A stretch of 64,000 bases of DNA, taken from positions 186,001-250,000 of the forward strand of contig JAJFVL010000055.1 in NCBI GenBank assembly GCA_021371855.1, given 5' to 3'. Below the pieces are notes generated by a model. It did not search any database, was not told the DNA's origin, and saw nothing but the letters and a program-made list of their open reading frames with translations. The stretch comes from Bacteroidales bacterium (lineage in GTDB: Bacteria; Bacteroidota; Bacteroidia; Bacteroidales; VadinHA17). Shown here piece by piece: positions 34,737-43,210 of the stretch. The stretch's first letter is position 1; each line of letters begins with the position of its first letter. A program made the translations under genes and the position numbers.

Positions 34737-36146
34737 ATGAGATCAGAAGAAAAGAATTCACGACGTGACTTTATTAAAAAGTCAGCAGCTTCTGCAGCTG
34801 CATTTATAATAGTTCCACGACATGTTTTGGGTGGCAGAGGATATATTCCGCCAAGCGATAAGGTCAATATCGGTATAGTTGGAGCCGGAGGACAATCAAT
34901 GTATAGTATCGGGGAACTTCTCAAACTTGAAGATGTCCAGCTTACGTCGATAGCAGATCCATCGAATCATTGGACGAACGACATTTTATATAGTTTTGAT
35001 ACCGGTCGTGGACCGACAAAAAAGTTTATTGAGGCTAACTATTCCCGTAAAGCTCCAAACTATAAAATGTCAGAATATGAGGATTTCCGGGTGATGCTTG
35101 AAAAAGAAAGGTCACTTGATGCGATAGTGTGCGCGACCCCTGACAATACACATGCATATGTGTCTATTTTCGCTATGCGGAAAGGGAAGCATGTTTACTG
35201 CGAAAAACCTTTGACACATAATATCTGGGAAGCCCGTAAAGTGCGTGAGGTAGCACGGGAGACCGGTCTTGCAACCCAAATGGGTAACCAGGGTACCAGT
35301 CAGGACAATCTCCGTCTGACTGTTGAATACCTTCGCGCCGGTGCAATTGGTACCGTCAGGGAGGCACATTCATGGGTATCAGCCACCAGATGGCTGCCTG
35401 CACTCAATGGATTTCCCAGGGAGTCGACCCCTATCCCTGATGGATTTAACTGGGATCTCTGGCTTGGTCCGACATCCTGGCATCCTTACAACAAAGTATA
35501 CACACCTGTGAAATGGCGCGATTTCTGGGCTTTTGGTTGTGGGGCACTTGGCGATTTTGGATGCCACGACATGAATTCCGCAACATGGGCCTTTGACCTG
35601 CATATTCCGGAAAGTGTAGAAGTACTCCCTGCAGGCAAAGGTAATTCCGATATTGCCCCATACGGGGAGATTGGCTATTACAAATTTGCCGCAAACGGAG
35701 AACAACCTCCAATTAAGCTGACCTGGTATTCCGGAGGTTTGCATCCTGACCTTCCGGAACTGTTGCCAAGAGATTTAATATTAAGTAACAGAGGGGCAAT
35801 GTTTGTCGGAGATAAAGGTATCATACTCAATAATGGAGGCATCAGCAGTGCTCCACAAATCTTCCCTGACAGTCTGAAAGAATCATTTGCTCCACCTGCC
35901 CAATCCATCCCCCGTTCCAGAGGTCATCATCGTGAATGGATTGATGCCATTAAAGGCGGACCTGCAGCATTTTCAAACTTTGAATATGGAGCCCGTCTTA
36001 CAGAGATCGTACTGCTGGGTGTCCTTTCCCTCAGGCTCGGTGGTAAGAAAATCTACTGGGACGCCGCAAATATGAAAGCTGTTGGATTACCAGAGGCAGA
36101 CTCTATTATCAGGGAACCGGTAAGAGAAGGCTGGGAAATGGCGTAA
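34737..36146 (+). CDS. Exported Gfo/Idh/MocA-family oxidoreductase (1)
   Basis: 469 residues. A twin-arginine signal SRRDFIKKSAASAAAFI (8-24) directs the folded cofactor-bound enzyme to the periplasm. The NAD(P) Rossmann motif is IGIVGAGGQS and the family motif EKPLTHNIWEA follows CEKPL. A C-terminal substrate domain carries GDFGCHDMNSATWAF, where His and Asp bind the sugar. Such enzymes oxidise or reduce sugars and sugar alcohols, and Tat-exported members are common next to glycan genes in Bacteroidota. The substrate is unknown. It lies alone in the + orientation. Confidence 0.85.
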   Translation: MRSEEKNSRRDFIKKSAASAAAFIIVPRHVLGGRGYIPPSDKVNIGIVGAGGQSMYSIGELLKLEDVQLTSIADPSNHWTNDILYSFDTGRGPTKKFIEANYSRKAPNYKMSEYEDFRVMLEKERSLDAIVCATPDNTHAYVSIFAMRKGKHVYCEKPLTHNIWEARKVREVARETGLATQMGNQGTSQDNLRLTVEYLRAGAIGTVREAHSWVSATRWLPALNGFPRESTPIPDGFNWDLWLGPTSWHPYNKVYTPVKWRDFWAFGCGALGDFGCHDMNSATWAFDLHIPESVEVLPAGKGNSDIAPYGEIGYYKFAANGEQPPIKLTWYSGGLHPDLPELLPRDLILSNRGAMFVGDKGIILNNGGISSAPQIFPDSLKESFAPPAQSIPRSRGHHREWIDAIKGGPAAFSNFEYGARLTEIVLLGVLSLRLGGKKIYWDAANMKAVGLPEADSIIREPVREGWEMA

Positions 36147-36267
36147 GCATCACGACAGACCCCAGGGGGCAAATCAAAGACAATAAAGCCCGTATTTCTT
36201 CAAGGTTAATATACCGGTAAGAACATTAAAAAGCTATTTAAATACAATATATTATGGCTTTTTATTT

Positions 36268-36296
36268 TTTGTTTCCAAAAAAAAATATGACCTTTG
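36268..36296 (+). promoter_or_regulatory. Candidate promoter of the RRM/cold-shock operon
   Basis: TTTG at 36268-36271 and the -7-like GACCTTTG at 36289-36296, 17 nt apart. The -7 lacks the TA of TAnnTTTG, so it is a near-match only. The leader would be about 25 nt. Confidence 0.35.
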
Positions 36297-36327
36297 TTTC
36301 TGTTATAAATACTTTAATATTTGAATT

Positions 36328-36651
36328 ATGAACATTTACGTAGGAAGTCTTCATTTTAAAATGAGTGAAGCAGAATTAAAAGAAATCTTTGAAGAGTATG
36401 GCGAAGTAACATCCGCAAAAATCATTATTGATAAATACTCTGGGAAAAGCAAAGGATTTGGTTTCGTTGAGATGCCGAATGAAGCTGAAGCAAAAAAAGC
36501 CATTGAGGAATTAAATGGAGCTGAAGTTTCTGGTAGAAACATTATTGTTAATGAATCTATTGAAAGAACTGACAGAAGAAGTAATTTCAGGGGTGGAGAT
36601 AACGACCGCAGAGGTGGTGGCGGTGGAAACAGAAGAGATAACTACAGGTAG
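36328..36651 (+). CDS. RNA-recognition-motif (RRM) protein with Gly/Arg-rich tail
   Basis: 107 residues. A single RRM fills residues 1-80 with RNP2 IYVGSL (3-8) and RNP1 KGFGFVEM. The remainder is a Gly/Arg/Asp-rich RGG-like tail (GGDNDRRGGGGGNRRD). Small RRM proteins of this kind are abundant in Bacteroidota and bind single-stranded RNA, possibly as RNA chaperones. The cold-shock gene begins 20 nt after its stop, so both are in one transcript ending at a terminator (36891). Cold induction is likely from context, not shown. Confidence 0.93.
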   Translation: MNIYVGSLHFKMSEAELKEIFEEYGEVTSAKIIIDKYSGKSKGFGFVEMPNEAEAKKAIEELNGAEVSGRNIIVNESIERTDRRSNFRGGDNDRRGGGGGNRRDNYR

Positions 36652-36671
36652 GAACAAAAAAATCTAAAACT

Positions 36672-36869
36672 ATGAAAGGTACTGTTAAATGGTATGACAG
36701 AGTAAAAGGCTACGGATTCCTTCAGACAGAAGATGAAAAGGATATCTTTATCCACCGTTCTGGTTTAGAGGTTCCCCACACCGAACTTGAGGCAGGTCAG
36801 GCAGTTGAGTTTGAAATTGAGCAGAGAGAAAAAGGACCTGTGGCTGTTAAAGTTAGAAAAGTAGATTAA
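36672..36869 (+). CDS. Cold-shock protein (CspA family)
   Basis: 65 residues, a single cold-shock domain of usual length. RNP1 is KGYGFLQ and RNP2 is DIFIH, giving the aromatic patch that binds single-stranded RNA and DNA. It acts as an RNA chaperone that keeps mRNA unfolded. It is encoded 20 nt after the RRM gene with the same terminator. Confidence 0.95.
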   Translation: MKGTVKWYDRVKGYGFLQTEDEKDIFIHRSGLEVPHTELEAGQAVEFEIEQREKGPVAVKVRKVD

Positions 36870-36890
36870 TCTTAATCACATTTACAAAAC

Positions 36891-36928
36891 ATGAGGCTGT
36901 ATCCGTAAAGTACAGCCTCATTTTTTTA
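36891..36928 (+). terminator. Strong Rho-independent terminator after the cold-shock gene
   Basis: ATGAGGCTGTA (36891-36901) pairs perfectly with TACAGCCTCAT (36911-36921) around a 9-nt loop, followed by TTTTTTT. It ends the RRM/cold-shock transcript and separates it from the convergent GH92 gene. Confidence 0.92.
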
Positions 36929-36944
36929 TAATTTAATATAGCAA

Positions 36945-39236
36945 TCATTCAGCTTCAATAACTTTCTTATACCACGCAAGATCAATTCCCCATTGTTTAT
37001 TCGGGTGTTCTGCCATGACAAGATCAAGTTCTCCGCCATTTACTATTTCAGAATGCCTTAGCCATACCCGGTTTATCTTAACTCCGTTTAATTGCGCCGA
37101 CTGAATATATTTATTGCGTTTGGAACAATTCTGTGCCTTTATCGTGAAAGCCTTTCCTCCAGGCAATCCAATAGATATTTTACTAAAGAAGGGGCTTCCG
37201 ATAGCATATAAATCTGAACCTGGTGTAACCGGATAAAAACCCATAGCAGAAAAGACATACCATGCACATAAAGCGCCACCATCTTCATCACCTGCCAAAC
37301 CAAGAGGAGCATCATCAAACCACATATCCATTATTTCCCTTATCCGCCTCTGGGTTTTCCATGGCATCCCGGCATAATTGTACAAATAAGGTACATGGAA
37401 TGATGGTTCATTCCCTGCCGGGAACATTCCATTCAGTCCCGTTGCATCAGGAAATTGCCCCATGAATTGCCATTTTGAAATTTTTGTAGGTTGATTGAAC
37501 AACTCATCCAGACGATTGACAAATTTATCATTTCCACCCATCAGGCTGATTAATCCGGGTATATCATGCATTACGTTGAAAGTCCATATAAACGAATTAT
37601 TTTCAGTATAATACATGCGGCTTCCGACACCGCCTGAAAGCTGGGGATCAAAAGGCTCAACCCAGTTTCCGTCAGCCAGCCTGGGCGACATAAATCCGGT
37701 AGCCGGATTGTATACTTTCCTATAATTTTCGGAACGATTTAAGAAATAGGCATAGTCATCCTGTTTATTAAGCGACTTAGCTAACTGAGCCAGGCACCAG
37801 TCATCAAAACTATGCTCCATAGATAATGCTACGGCTTGCCGCTTTTCAAATCCGTCAACCATTGATACTGTTTCGGTATCTCCTTCGCGAAGAGCCGGAT
37901 ACCAGCCATTTTCCAGATAGAAAGTATCCAGAGCGCACATAGGTCCAACCCTCCATGGCAACATAGTTGCCTGAGTAGCATTCTTCTTAAGGCCTTCATA
38001 CGCTTTCTCCACATCAAAATTACGTACACCTTTATTATATGTGTCCCAGATCAATGCAGCTGAATGGAATCCTGTCATTGCAGGAAAGTCACCATAAAAT
38101 TGCGGAAAGCCCGGCATCCAGCCACTTTGTTGGTACATGTCGACATATGATTGAACCATATCGGCCTGTTGTTCCGGATCAAGTAAAAGGCCCAGCGGGT
38201 GAAGTGAACGGAAAGTATCCCACAGCCAGTCATCAACGTAAAAAGGTCGTCCATTGGTTTCGTGGATTTTATGATCGTACCCGCTGTAATATTTCCCACT
38301 TTCAGAAATATCGACCATTCTCTCACAGGTACGGTAGAGACATGTATAAAAAATCCGCTTTTGCCGTTCGGTACCACCTTCCACTTTAATTTTGTTTATT
38401 GCAGCTGCCCATATTTTATAGCTATCCGCCTTAATCTGTTCGAAGCTTTTTCCTTCAGTTTCTTTATACAGATTTTCTTTAGCCTGATCTTCGCTGATAT
38501 ATGAAATTCCGATTTTAACTGCCAATGGATCTTTCTCCATATTAAAATCCATCCAGGCACCAACACTGACACCTGTCTGTTCCTTTGAAGTTGTAATCGT
38601 TTTATCCTGTAAAAATGTACCACTTCCGGCAAATGGCTGGCTGAATTCTACATAGAAATATTGCTTTGTATCTTTGAATTCTTCCCAGCCTGCCACCTTA
38701 TTATCATCCAGGATTTTAAATGACGCCTTCCCTGATGAGCGCAGAATTATATTACAGGAATCCTTTTTATTGAACTTAAACCGATACCATACTGCTCTTT
38801 CGGTAGTCGTCCACATGGCTGTGATCTCGTGGTCCTCAAGTAAAACCTGATGAAACCATGGATGCACCTCTTCAAGATCATGATCGTAAACGGCCGCATT
38901 TGTATTCCTGTCAAAACTTATCTTCCCCTGAGAAGGCATAAGCTCGGTAACTGCTCCCATCCTGTAAGCCGGCATATTAAATGCGAAGCCAAATATTTTA
39001 TCCGACAGGTATCTGTCATTCAGACCAGGACGTGTAACCGGGAAAACCCTGACCATGCTGTGTGGCCTGTGAACGGTGGGATTTTTAGTTGTCAGTAAAG
39101 TTGCCACACTTCCGATATTAGGATCAACATAACTGGTAAAGTCAGTCGATGAACATCCCGCAAACATTGCAATGGTGCTAACAATTATGCCTCGTAATAC
39201 ATTACGTGACAATCGTATATCAGAATATTTTATCAT
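36945..39236 (-). CDS. GH92 alpha-mannosidase-type lipoprotein
   Basis: 763 residues. A lipoprotein signal ends at Cys28 (MFAGC), so it is anchored at the envelope. The N-terminal beta-sandwich (about 35-280) and the (alpha/alpha)6 barrel that follows are typical of GH92. Key signatures are AGNEPSFHVPYLYNYAG, which carries the catalytic acid Glu region, and GDEDGGALCAWYVFSAMG, which carries the base Asp pair. Family members are calcium-dependent exo-alpha-mannosidases acting on alpha-mannans or N-glycans. No SusCD pair is adjacent. A divergent copy with different specificity cannot be excluded. Confidence 0.92.
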   Translation of the reverse strand: MIKYSDIRLSRNVLRGIIVSTIAMFAGCSSTDFTSYVDPNIGSVATLLTTKNPTVHRPHSMVRVFPVTRPGLNDRYLSDKIFGFAFNMPAYRMGAVTELMPSQGKISFDRNTNAAVYDHDLEEVHPWFHQVLLEDHEITAMWTTTERAVWYRFKFNKKDSCNIILRSSGKASFKILDDNKVAGWEEFKDTKQYFYVEFSQPFAGSGTFLQDKTITTSKEQTGVSVGAWMDFNMEKDPLAVKIGISYISEDQAKENLYKETEGKSFEQIKADSYKIWAAAINKIKVEGGTERQKRIFYTCLYRTCERMVDISESGKYYSGYDHKIHETNGRPFYVDDWLWDTFRSLHPLGLLLDPEQQADMVQSYVDMYQQSGWMPGFPQFYGDFPAMTGFHSAALIWDTYNKGVRNFDVEKAYEGLKKNATQATMLPWRVGPMCALDTFYLENGWYPALREGDTETVSMVDGFEKRQAVALSMEHSFDDWCLAQLAKSLNKQDDYAYFLNRSENYRKVYNPATGFMSPRLADGNWVEPFDPQLSGGVGSRMYYTENNSFIWTFNVMHDIPGLISLMGGNDKFVNRLDELFNQPTKISKWQFMGQFPDATGLNGMFPAGNEPSFHVPYLYNYAGMPWKTQRRIREIMDMWFDDAPLGLAGDEDGGALCAWYVFSAMGFYPVTPGSDLYAIGSPFFSKISIGLPGGKAFTIKAQNCSKRNKYIQSAQLNGVKINRVWLRHSEIVNGGELDLVMAEHPNKQWGIDLAWYKKVIEAE

Positions 39237-39351
39237 ATTGAATCACTTATGTTACAATCTTTTTTATTAAGAAAATCTTACAATCGATGCTTCCTTCCGC
39301 ATTAACAACCTGGGGCAAGGCGGATTGCAGAAACGATCTGAGATCAAGTGG

Positions 39352-39389
39352 AAAAAAAAGTCAGGCATAGCTTAAATACCATGCCTGAC
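39352..39389 (-). terminator. Terminator of the second Gfo/Idh/MocA gene
   Basis: On the minus strand GTCAGGCAT and ATGCCTGAC (39389-39381 and 39368-39360) form a perfect 9-bp stem with a 12-nt loop, followed by eight T residues. It lies 28 nt after the stop of the oxidoreductase gene and before the GH92 gene. Confidence 0.9.
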
Positions 39390-39416
39390 AATATGAATGA
39401 ATTAATACAGACCGAT

Positions 39417-40736
39417 TTAAACTAATTTATAACCTTCACGATACTGATAATGTAACAGTTTTGATGCTGCACCATCAGTGTCGTCAACAAATGTTTCCGT
39501 TGCAGGATTCCATTTGATGGTTCGTTTCAGTTCACAGGCAATATTCCCAAGAGTGCATACGGTGCAGCTGCTATGTCCGATCTCAACCGGTACAACCGGA
39601 TCTTTCCTTGATCGTACTGATTCGATGAAATTAACCTGGTGAGGAATTTTTGTTTCATATGGTCCTTCAACTTTTGCAGTTTCAGGAGCAATAAATTTCG
39701 GATCAGATGCTTTGAAAAATCCACGTGCAACTTCAATCCATCCATTCTCACCCCAGAATTTCACACCTTTAGTCTTTTCCTCATTGAAAGGTTCCGATGT
39801 CATAACAGTACCTGAAGCATATTTGAATGTCATATATTCTGTTCCGTCGCCAATTGGTGCTATCTCAACCGGACCGTTTTTGTCCATTCCCAGCCCCCAC
39901 TGTGCAATATCGAACATATGTGCTCCCCAATCGGTAGTAAAACCGCCGCCCATCTCTTTGTACCAGCGCCATGCACCCCAGAATTGTTCATTTTTCTCAG
40001 GATCAAGAGTTATTGGAGGATCCAACTGATTATTAAAATGAATAGGTGTAGGCAGCGAACCAAGCCACAAATCCCAGTTCAGATCAGCTGGCAACGGTTC
40101 TTCCGGAAGATCGTAAGGTTTTGGAGGAGCTCCCACATGAGCGTTTACCAGGGTGATTTTTCCAAGTGCTCCGGTTTGTACCAGATTAACAGCGTGCTGG
40201 AAATTAGGATCAGAACGTTGCTGACTTCCGACAGCAAGTATGCGGCCGGTTTCCCTGACGGTTTTCCTTAATTCCTGCCCTTCTTTAATGGTAAATGTCA
40301 TTGGTTTTTCAAGATAGACATCTTTCCCGGCTTTACAGGCAGCTATTGCTATCCTTGCATGTGAGTGATCAGGGACAGCTATAACCACAGCATCGATATC
40401 TTTTCTGCTCAGGATATCCTCAAATTTTTCATAAGTTTCAACCTTAACTTCTTTTCCTGCTTTTTGATAAAATTCTTTTACGCGTTTTTCAAAACGTTTC
40501 CGTTTAATTCCATAAACATCGCAACCTGCTATAACCTGAACCCCAGGTATCTGGATAAATCCTTTCAGCAGGAACATCGATTGCTGTCCCATACCAATAA
40601 AACCCAGCCTTATGTCGCCGGAACCTTTACCTGATTTGCATCCGGCAATACCCGGGAGAAACATGATGCCAGCCAGACCGGCAGCAGTAGACCCTAAGAA
40701 TTGTCGCCTCGACCATTTTGCTTTTTGATCACTCAT
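39417..40736 (-). CDS. Exported Gfo/Idh/MocA-family oxidoreductase (2), Tat lipoprotein
   Basis: 439 residues. The N-terminus has a twin-arginine motif WSRRQFLG and then a lipobox ending GIAGC, so it should be a Tat-exported lipoprotein. The Rossmann motif is LGFIGMGQQS; EKPMTF is the conserved E-K-P. DWGAHMFDIAQWGLG carries the substrate His/Asp. It shares the family with the 34737 gene but is only distantly similar. It has its own terminator (39352), so it is monocistronic. A sugar-dehydrogenase-like role on a glycan component is inferred. Confidence 0.87.
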   Translation of the reverse strand: MSDQKAKWSRRQFLGSTAAGLAGIMFLPGIAGCKSGKGSGDIRLGFIGMGQQSMFLLKGFIQIPGVQVIAGCDVYGIKRKRFEKRVKEFYQKAGKEVKVETYEKFEDILSRKDIDAVVIAVPDHSHARIAIAACKAGKDVYLEKPMTFTIKEGQELRKTVRETGRILAVGSQQRSDPNFQHAVNLVQTGALGKITLVNAHVGAPPKPYDLPEEPLPADLNWDLWLGSLPTPIHFNNQLDPPITLDPEKNEQFWGAWRWYKEMGGGFTTDWGAHMFDIAQWGLGMDKNGPVEIAPIGDGTEYMTFKYASGTVMTSEPFNEEKTKGVKFWGENGWIEVARGFFKASDPKFIAPETAKVEGPYETKIPHQVNFIESVRSRKDPVVPVEIGHSSCTVCTLGNIACELKRTIKWNPATETFVDDTDGAASKLLHYQYREGYKLV

Positions 40737-40907
40737 TGTTATAAATTTTTATTAATGGTTAAAATGAATTTAGCTTCATGTATTTATGTATTCAGAAAGT
40801 ATAAAAATAAGTTTTTTATTCTAACGCTGGCACGTTTTTAACGCCAAGTTTCAAAATTCTTTAGTGCAATATCATCGGAAAGCAATTGAATATTCTGCCA
40901 TCTGCTA
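40737..40907. other. Spacer between GntR and Gfo/Idh/MocA genes
   Basis: 171 bp, AT-rich with no gene. A short imperfect inverted repeat TGGCACGTT / AACGCCA lies near 40828-40847 and could be a weak operator or the end of the gntR transcript. Confidence 0.35.
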
Positions 40908-41624
40908 TCAGAACTCTCCGAAAATAGAATATTTTTCTGTATTGCAAAAAATTTCCGAATAGAGAAACAGCCCGGGATTATTTGTTTCCATCTTTCTTTC
41001 AAGATGAAGAACCGGTTGTCCTTTTTTCAGATTAAGGAACCTGCCAATCGTTAGGGAAGCCGTGATAGCTTTGATCCTTTGCTCTCCTCCTTTTATTTCA
41101 ATATGGTAATTATCCCTCAGCATTTCAATGAGAGATCTGTTCTCGAACTGTCTGGCGGTGATCCGGGGAAGATTTATGTTTGCTATATTGTTGATATCAT
41201 AAAAAACAGGAACGTCATCCAGAAGTCTTAGTCTTTCAATATGAATACAGCCTGATTCTATTTCCAGTTCCGACAATTTAAACATAAAATCGTCAGGCCA
41301 TGGCATCAGTACAGGTTTCACTATAATTTTTGTTTTCAGATTACGGTCACCAAGAGCTGATGTAGTTCCCGAAACAGAAAGAATACCAATTTCCCTTGGA
41401 AGCTGGTGAACAATACTGCCTTTTCCCTGATGTTTCCTTATATATCCGTCATTAGCCAAAGTACTTAGCGACTGCCTCACAGTCGGGCGTGTCATCCCAT
41501 ATAACTGGCATAGTTCATTCTCAGATGGTAACAGATCACCTTCTCTATAGACACCATCTAAAATATGTTTTCTAAGAATCTCATAAAGTTTCCTATGCTG
41601 AGGAATAGTTCTAGGACTTATCAT
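40908..41624 (-). CDS. GntR-family (HutC/UTRA) transcriptional repressor
   Basis: 238 residues. The N-terminal winged helix (about 1-75) contains the recognition helix in ENELCQLYGMTRPTVRQSL and the wing GKGSIVHQ. The UTRA effector domain (about 85-235) binds a small metabolite, usually a sugar phosphate, which releases the repressor from DNA. The gene is divergent from the E2/E1 operon across a 246-bp region with two ACAAGT palindromes, so it most likely controls that operon and itself. The effector would be an intermediate of the pathway downstream. Autoregulation is supported by a palindrome over its own -33 region. Confidence 0.9.
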   Translation of the reverse strand: MISPRTIPQHRKLYEILRKHILDGVYREGDLLPSENELCQLYGMTRPTVRQSLSTLANDGYIRKHQGKGSIVHQLPREIGILSVSGTTSALGDRNLKTKIIVKPVLMPWPDDFMFKLSELEIESGCIHIERLRLLDDVPVFYDINNIANINLPRITARQFENRSLIEMLRDNYHIEIKGGEQRIKAITASLTIGRFLNLKKGQPVLHLERKMETNNPGLFLYSEIFCNTEKYSIFGEF

Positions 41625-41645
41625 AGTTAAAATACAAAATTCATG

Positions 41646-41677
41646 TAAATATATTGTTTTTTACTTGTTAATACAAG
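41646..41677 (-). promoter_or_regulatory. Candidate gntR promoter (CTTG, 20 nt, TATATTTA)
   Basis: On the minus strand CTTG (41677-41674) is followed after 20 nt by TATATTTA (41653-41646), one base from the TAnnTTTG consensus. The leader would be about 15 nt. The palindrome at 41663-41678 covers the -33 and part of the spacer. Confidence 0.5.
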
Positions 41678-41678
41678 T
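41663..41678. promoter_or_regulatory. GntR-type operator palindrome 1
   Basis: ACTTGT-TAAT-ACAAGT, a perfect 6-bp inverted repeat with a 4-nt centre, overlapping the candidate gntR promoter. Spacing and sequence resemble sites bound by GntR/HutC winged-helix dimers. Confidence 0.6.
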
Positions 41679-41745
41679 CAAATGAATTATTTTTGTATTG
41701 GCTGATATATAATAATTTCTAAATAATATTCTGGAGTTTTTTATC

Positions 41746-41763
41746 AACTTATTATAACAAGTT
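41746..41763. promoter_or_regulatory. GntR-type operator palindrome 2
   Basis: AACTTATTATAACAAGTT, an 18-bp inverted repeat with one mismatched pair, 83 bp from palindrome 1 and 107 bp before the E2 start. Its right half (TAACAAGTTAAGA, 41755-41767) recurs at 55325-55337 before the first susC. Binding to both palindromes could loop the region. Confidence 0.55.
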
Positions 41764-41870
41764 AAGAATCAGAAATAAAAACGGAAGCTATTTTGAAATA
41801 TTACGGCCATATAAATTTACAATTGCATAAATACATAACTAAATAACTATAAACTTTATATCTATAAAAA

Positions 41871-43151
41871 ATGGCAATACCGGTATTAATGCCAAAACAG
41901 GGTCAGTCAGTTGAAACCTGTATAATCACCAAATGGTTTAAGAAAAAAGGAGAAAATGTTTCTGTAGGTGATATACTTTTCTCTTATGAAACCGACAAAG
42001 CTGCTTTCGATCTGGAATCACCTGCCGAAGGAATACTTCTGGAAACGTTCTTTGGTGATGGAGCCGAGGTACCTGTTCTGGTAAACGTTGCAGTGATTGG
42101 GAAAAGCGGAGAAGTCTTTGATTCATTTAATCCCTCCTCATCTGAAACTAAACCCTCTGCAGTATCTGATGCCTCTAAAGCTGCAGAGGTTGTAGAAGCG
42201 AAAAAGGCTTCAGAGGCTGTAAGTGCAACAAAGGAGCCTGAAGGCAAAATCAGGATATCCCCAAGAGCAAAATGCATGGCTGAAGACAAAGGTGTAGATT
42301 ACAGCAGCTTACAAGGATCGGGGCCCAACGGCAGGATTATTGTGAGCGATATTGAGAAAATAATATCCGGAGCAGCTGCCAGTGCAAGGACCGAAACTTT
42401 AATCAATACAAAAGCAGAATTTAGCACGACTGCAAAAACTGTTTATCACGCAGGATCTGATTACACTGAACAACCCCTGAGCAATGTCAGAAAACTTATT
42501 GCAAAGGCAATGCAGGCTTCATTACAGAACTCCGCTCAGCTTACACATCACATGAGTGCTGATGTCCGCCGTCTGCTTGAGGCAAGGCAAAAGATCAAAA
42601 AGGATATCGCTTCCGGTAAAAATCAACAGGATATTACCCTGAACGACATGATCTGCTGGTGCGTAGTAAGAGCTCTGGAGAAATTCCCTGAGGTCAACAG
42701 TCATTTTATGGGTGATTCTGTCAGAACATTCAATAAAGTACACCTTGGTATAGCGGTTGACACTCCCCGGGGGCTTATGGTCCCCTCAGTAAAAAATGCT
42801 GACGGATTTCATTTGCGTCAGTTATCAGTGGAACTTAAATCAGCTGCAGATGCCTGCCGGAAAGGAAATATCAATCCTGAACTGATACAAAGCACAGCTG
42901 CAACCTTTACTGTCTCTAACCTGGGAAATTATGGTGTGGAAATGTTTACACCTGTCATTAACCTTCCACAGACTGCAATACTAGGGGTCTGTACCATAAT
43001 TAACAGACCTGCCAACCTTGGTAATAACACTTTTGCTTTTGTCCCATATATCGGACTTTCACTCACATATGATCACAGGGCTGTTGATGGTGGTCCGGCA
43101 ACAATGTTTCTTAAGGAAATACGGGACCAGATAGAAGCTTTCACCTACTAA
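41871..43151 (+). CDS. Lipoyl-dependent dehydrogenase E2 acyltransferase
   Basis: 426 residues with the full E2 layout: one N-terminal lipoyl domain with Lys43 in ETDKAAFD for lipoate attachment, an Ala/Ser/Glu-rich linker (about 85-125), a peripheral-subunit-binding domain (RISPRAKCMAEDKGVD, about 127-165), and a catalytic core ending with the active-site His402 and Asp406 in YDHRAVDGG. It receives an acyl group from E1 and passes it to CoA. The E1 gene follows 59 nt later, so they act as one complex. No E3 is present; the housekeeping dihydrolipoamide dehydrogenase would be used. Specific acyl group unknown. Confidence 0.9.
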   Translation: MAIPVLMPKQGQSVETCIITKWFKKKGENVSVGDILFSYETDKAAFDLESPAEGILLETFFGDGAEVPVLVNVAVIGKSGEVFDSFNPSSSETKPSAVSDASKAAEVVEAKKASEAVSATKEPEGKIRISPRAKCMAEDKGVDYSSLQGSGPNGRIIVSDIEKIISGAAASARTETLINTKAEFSTTAKTVYHAGSDYTEQPLSNVRKLIAKAMQASLQNSAQLTHHMSADVRRLLEARQKIKKDIASGKNQQDITLNDMICWCVVRALEKFPEVNSHFMGDSVRTFNKVHLGIAVDTPRGLMVPSVKNADGFHLRQLSVELKSAADACRKGNINPELIQSTAATFTVSNLGNYGVEMFTPVINLPQTAILGVCTIINRPANLGNNTFAFVPYIGLSLTYDHRAVDGGPATMFLKEIRDQIEAFTY

Positions 43152-43210
43152 AATCCGTTTTCTCAGGAGGAAAAAAATTATAAAAGTAAAAAATAATAAA
43201 AACAAAGAAT

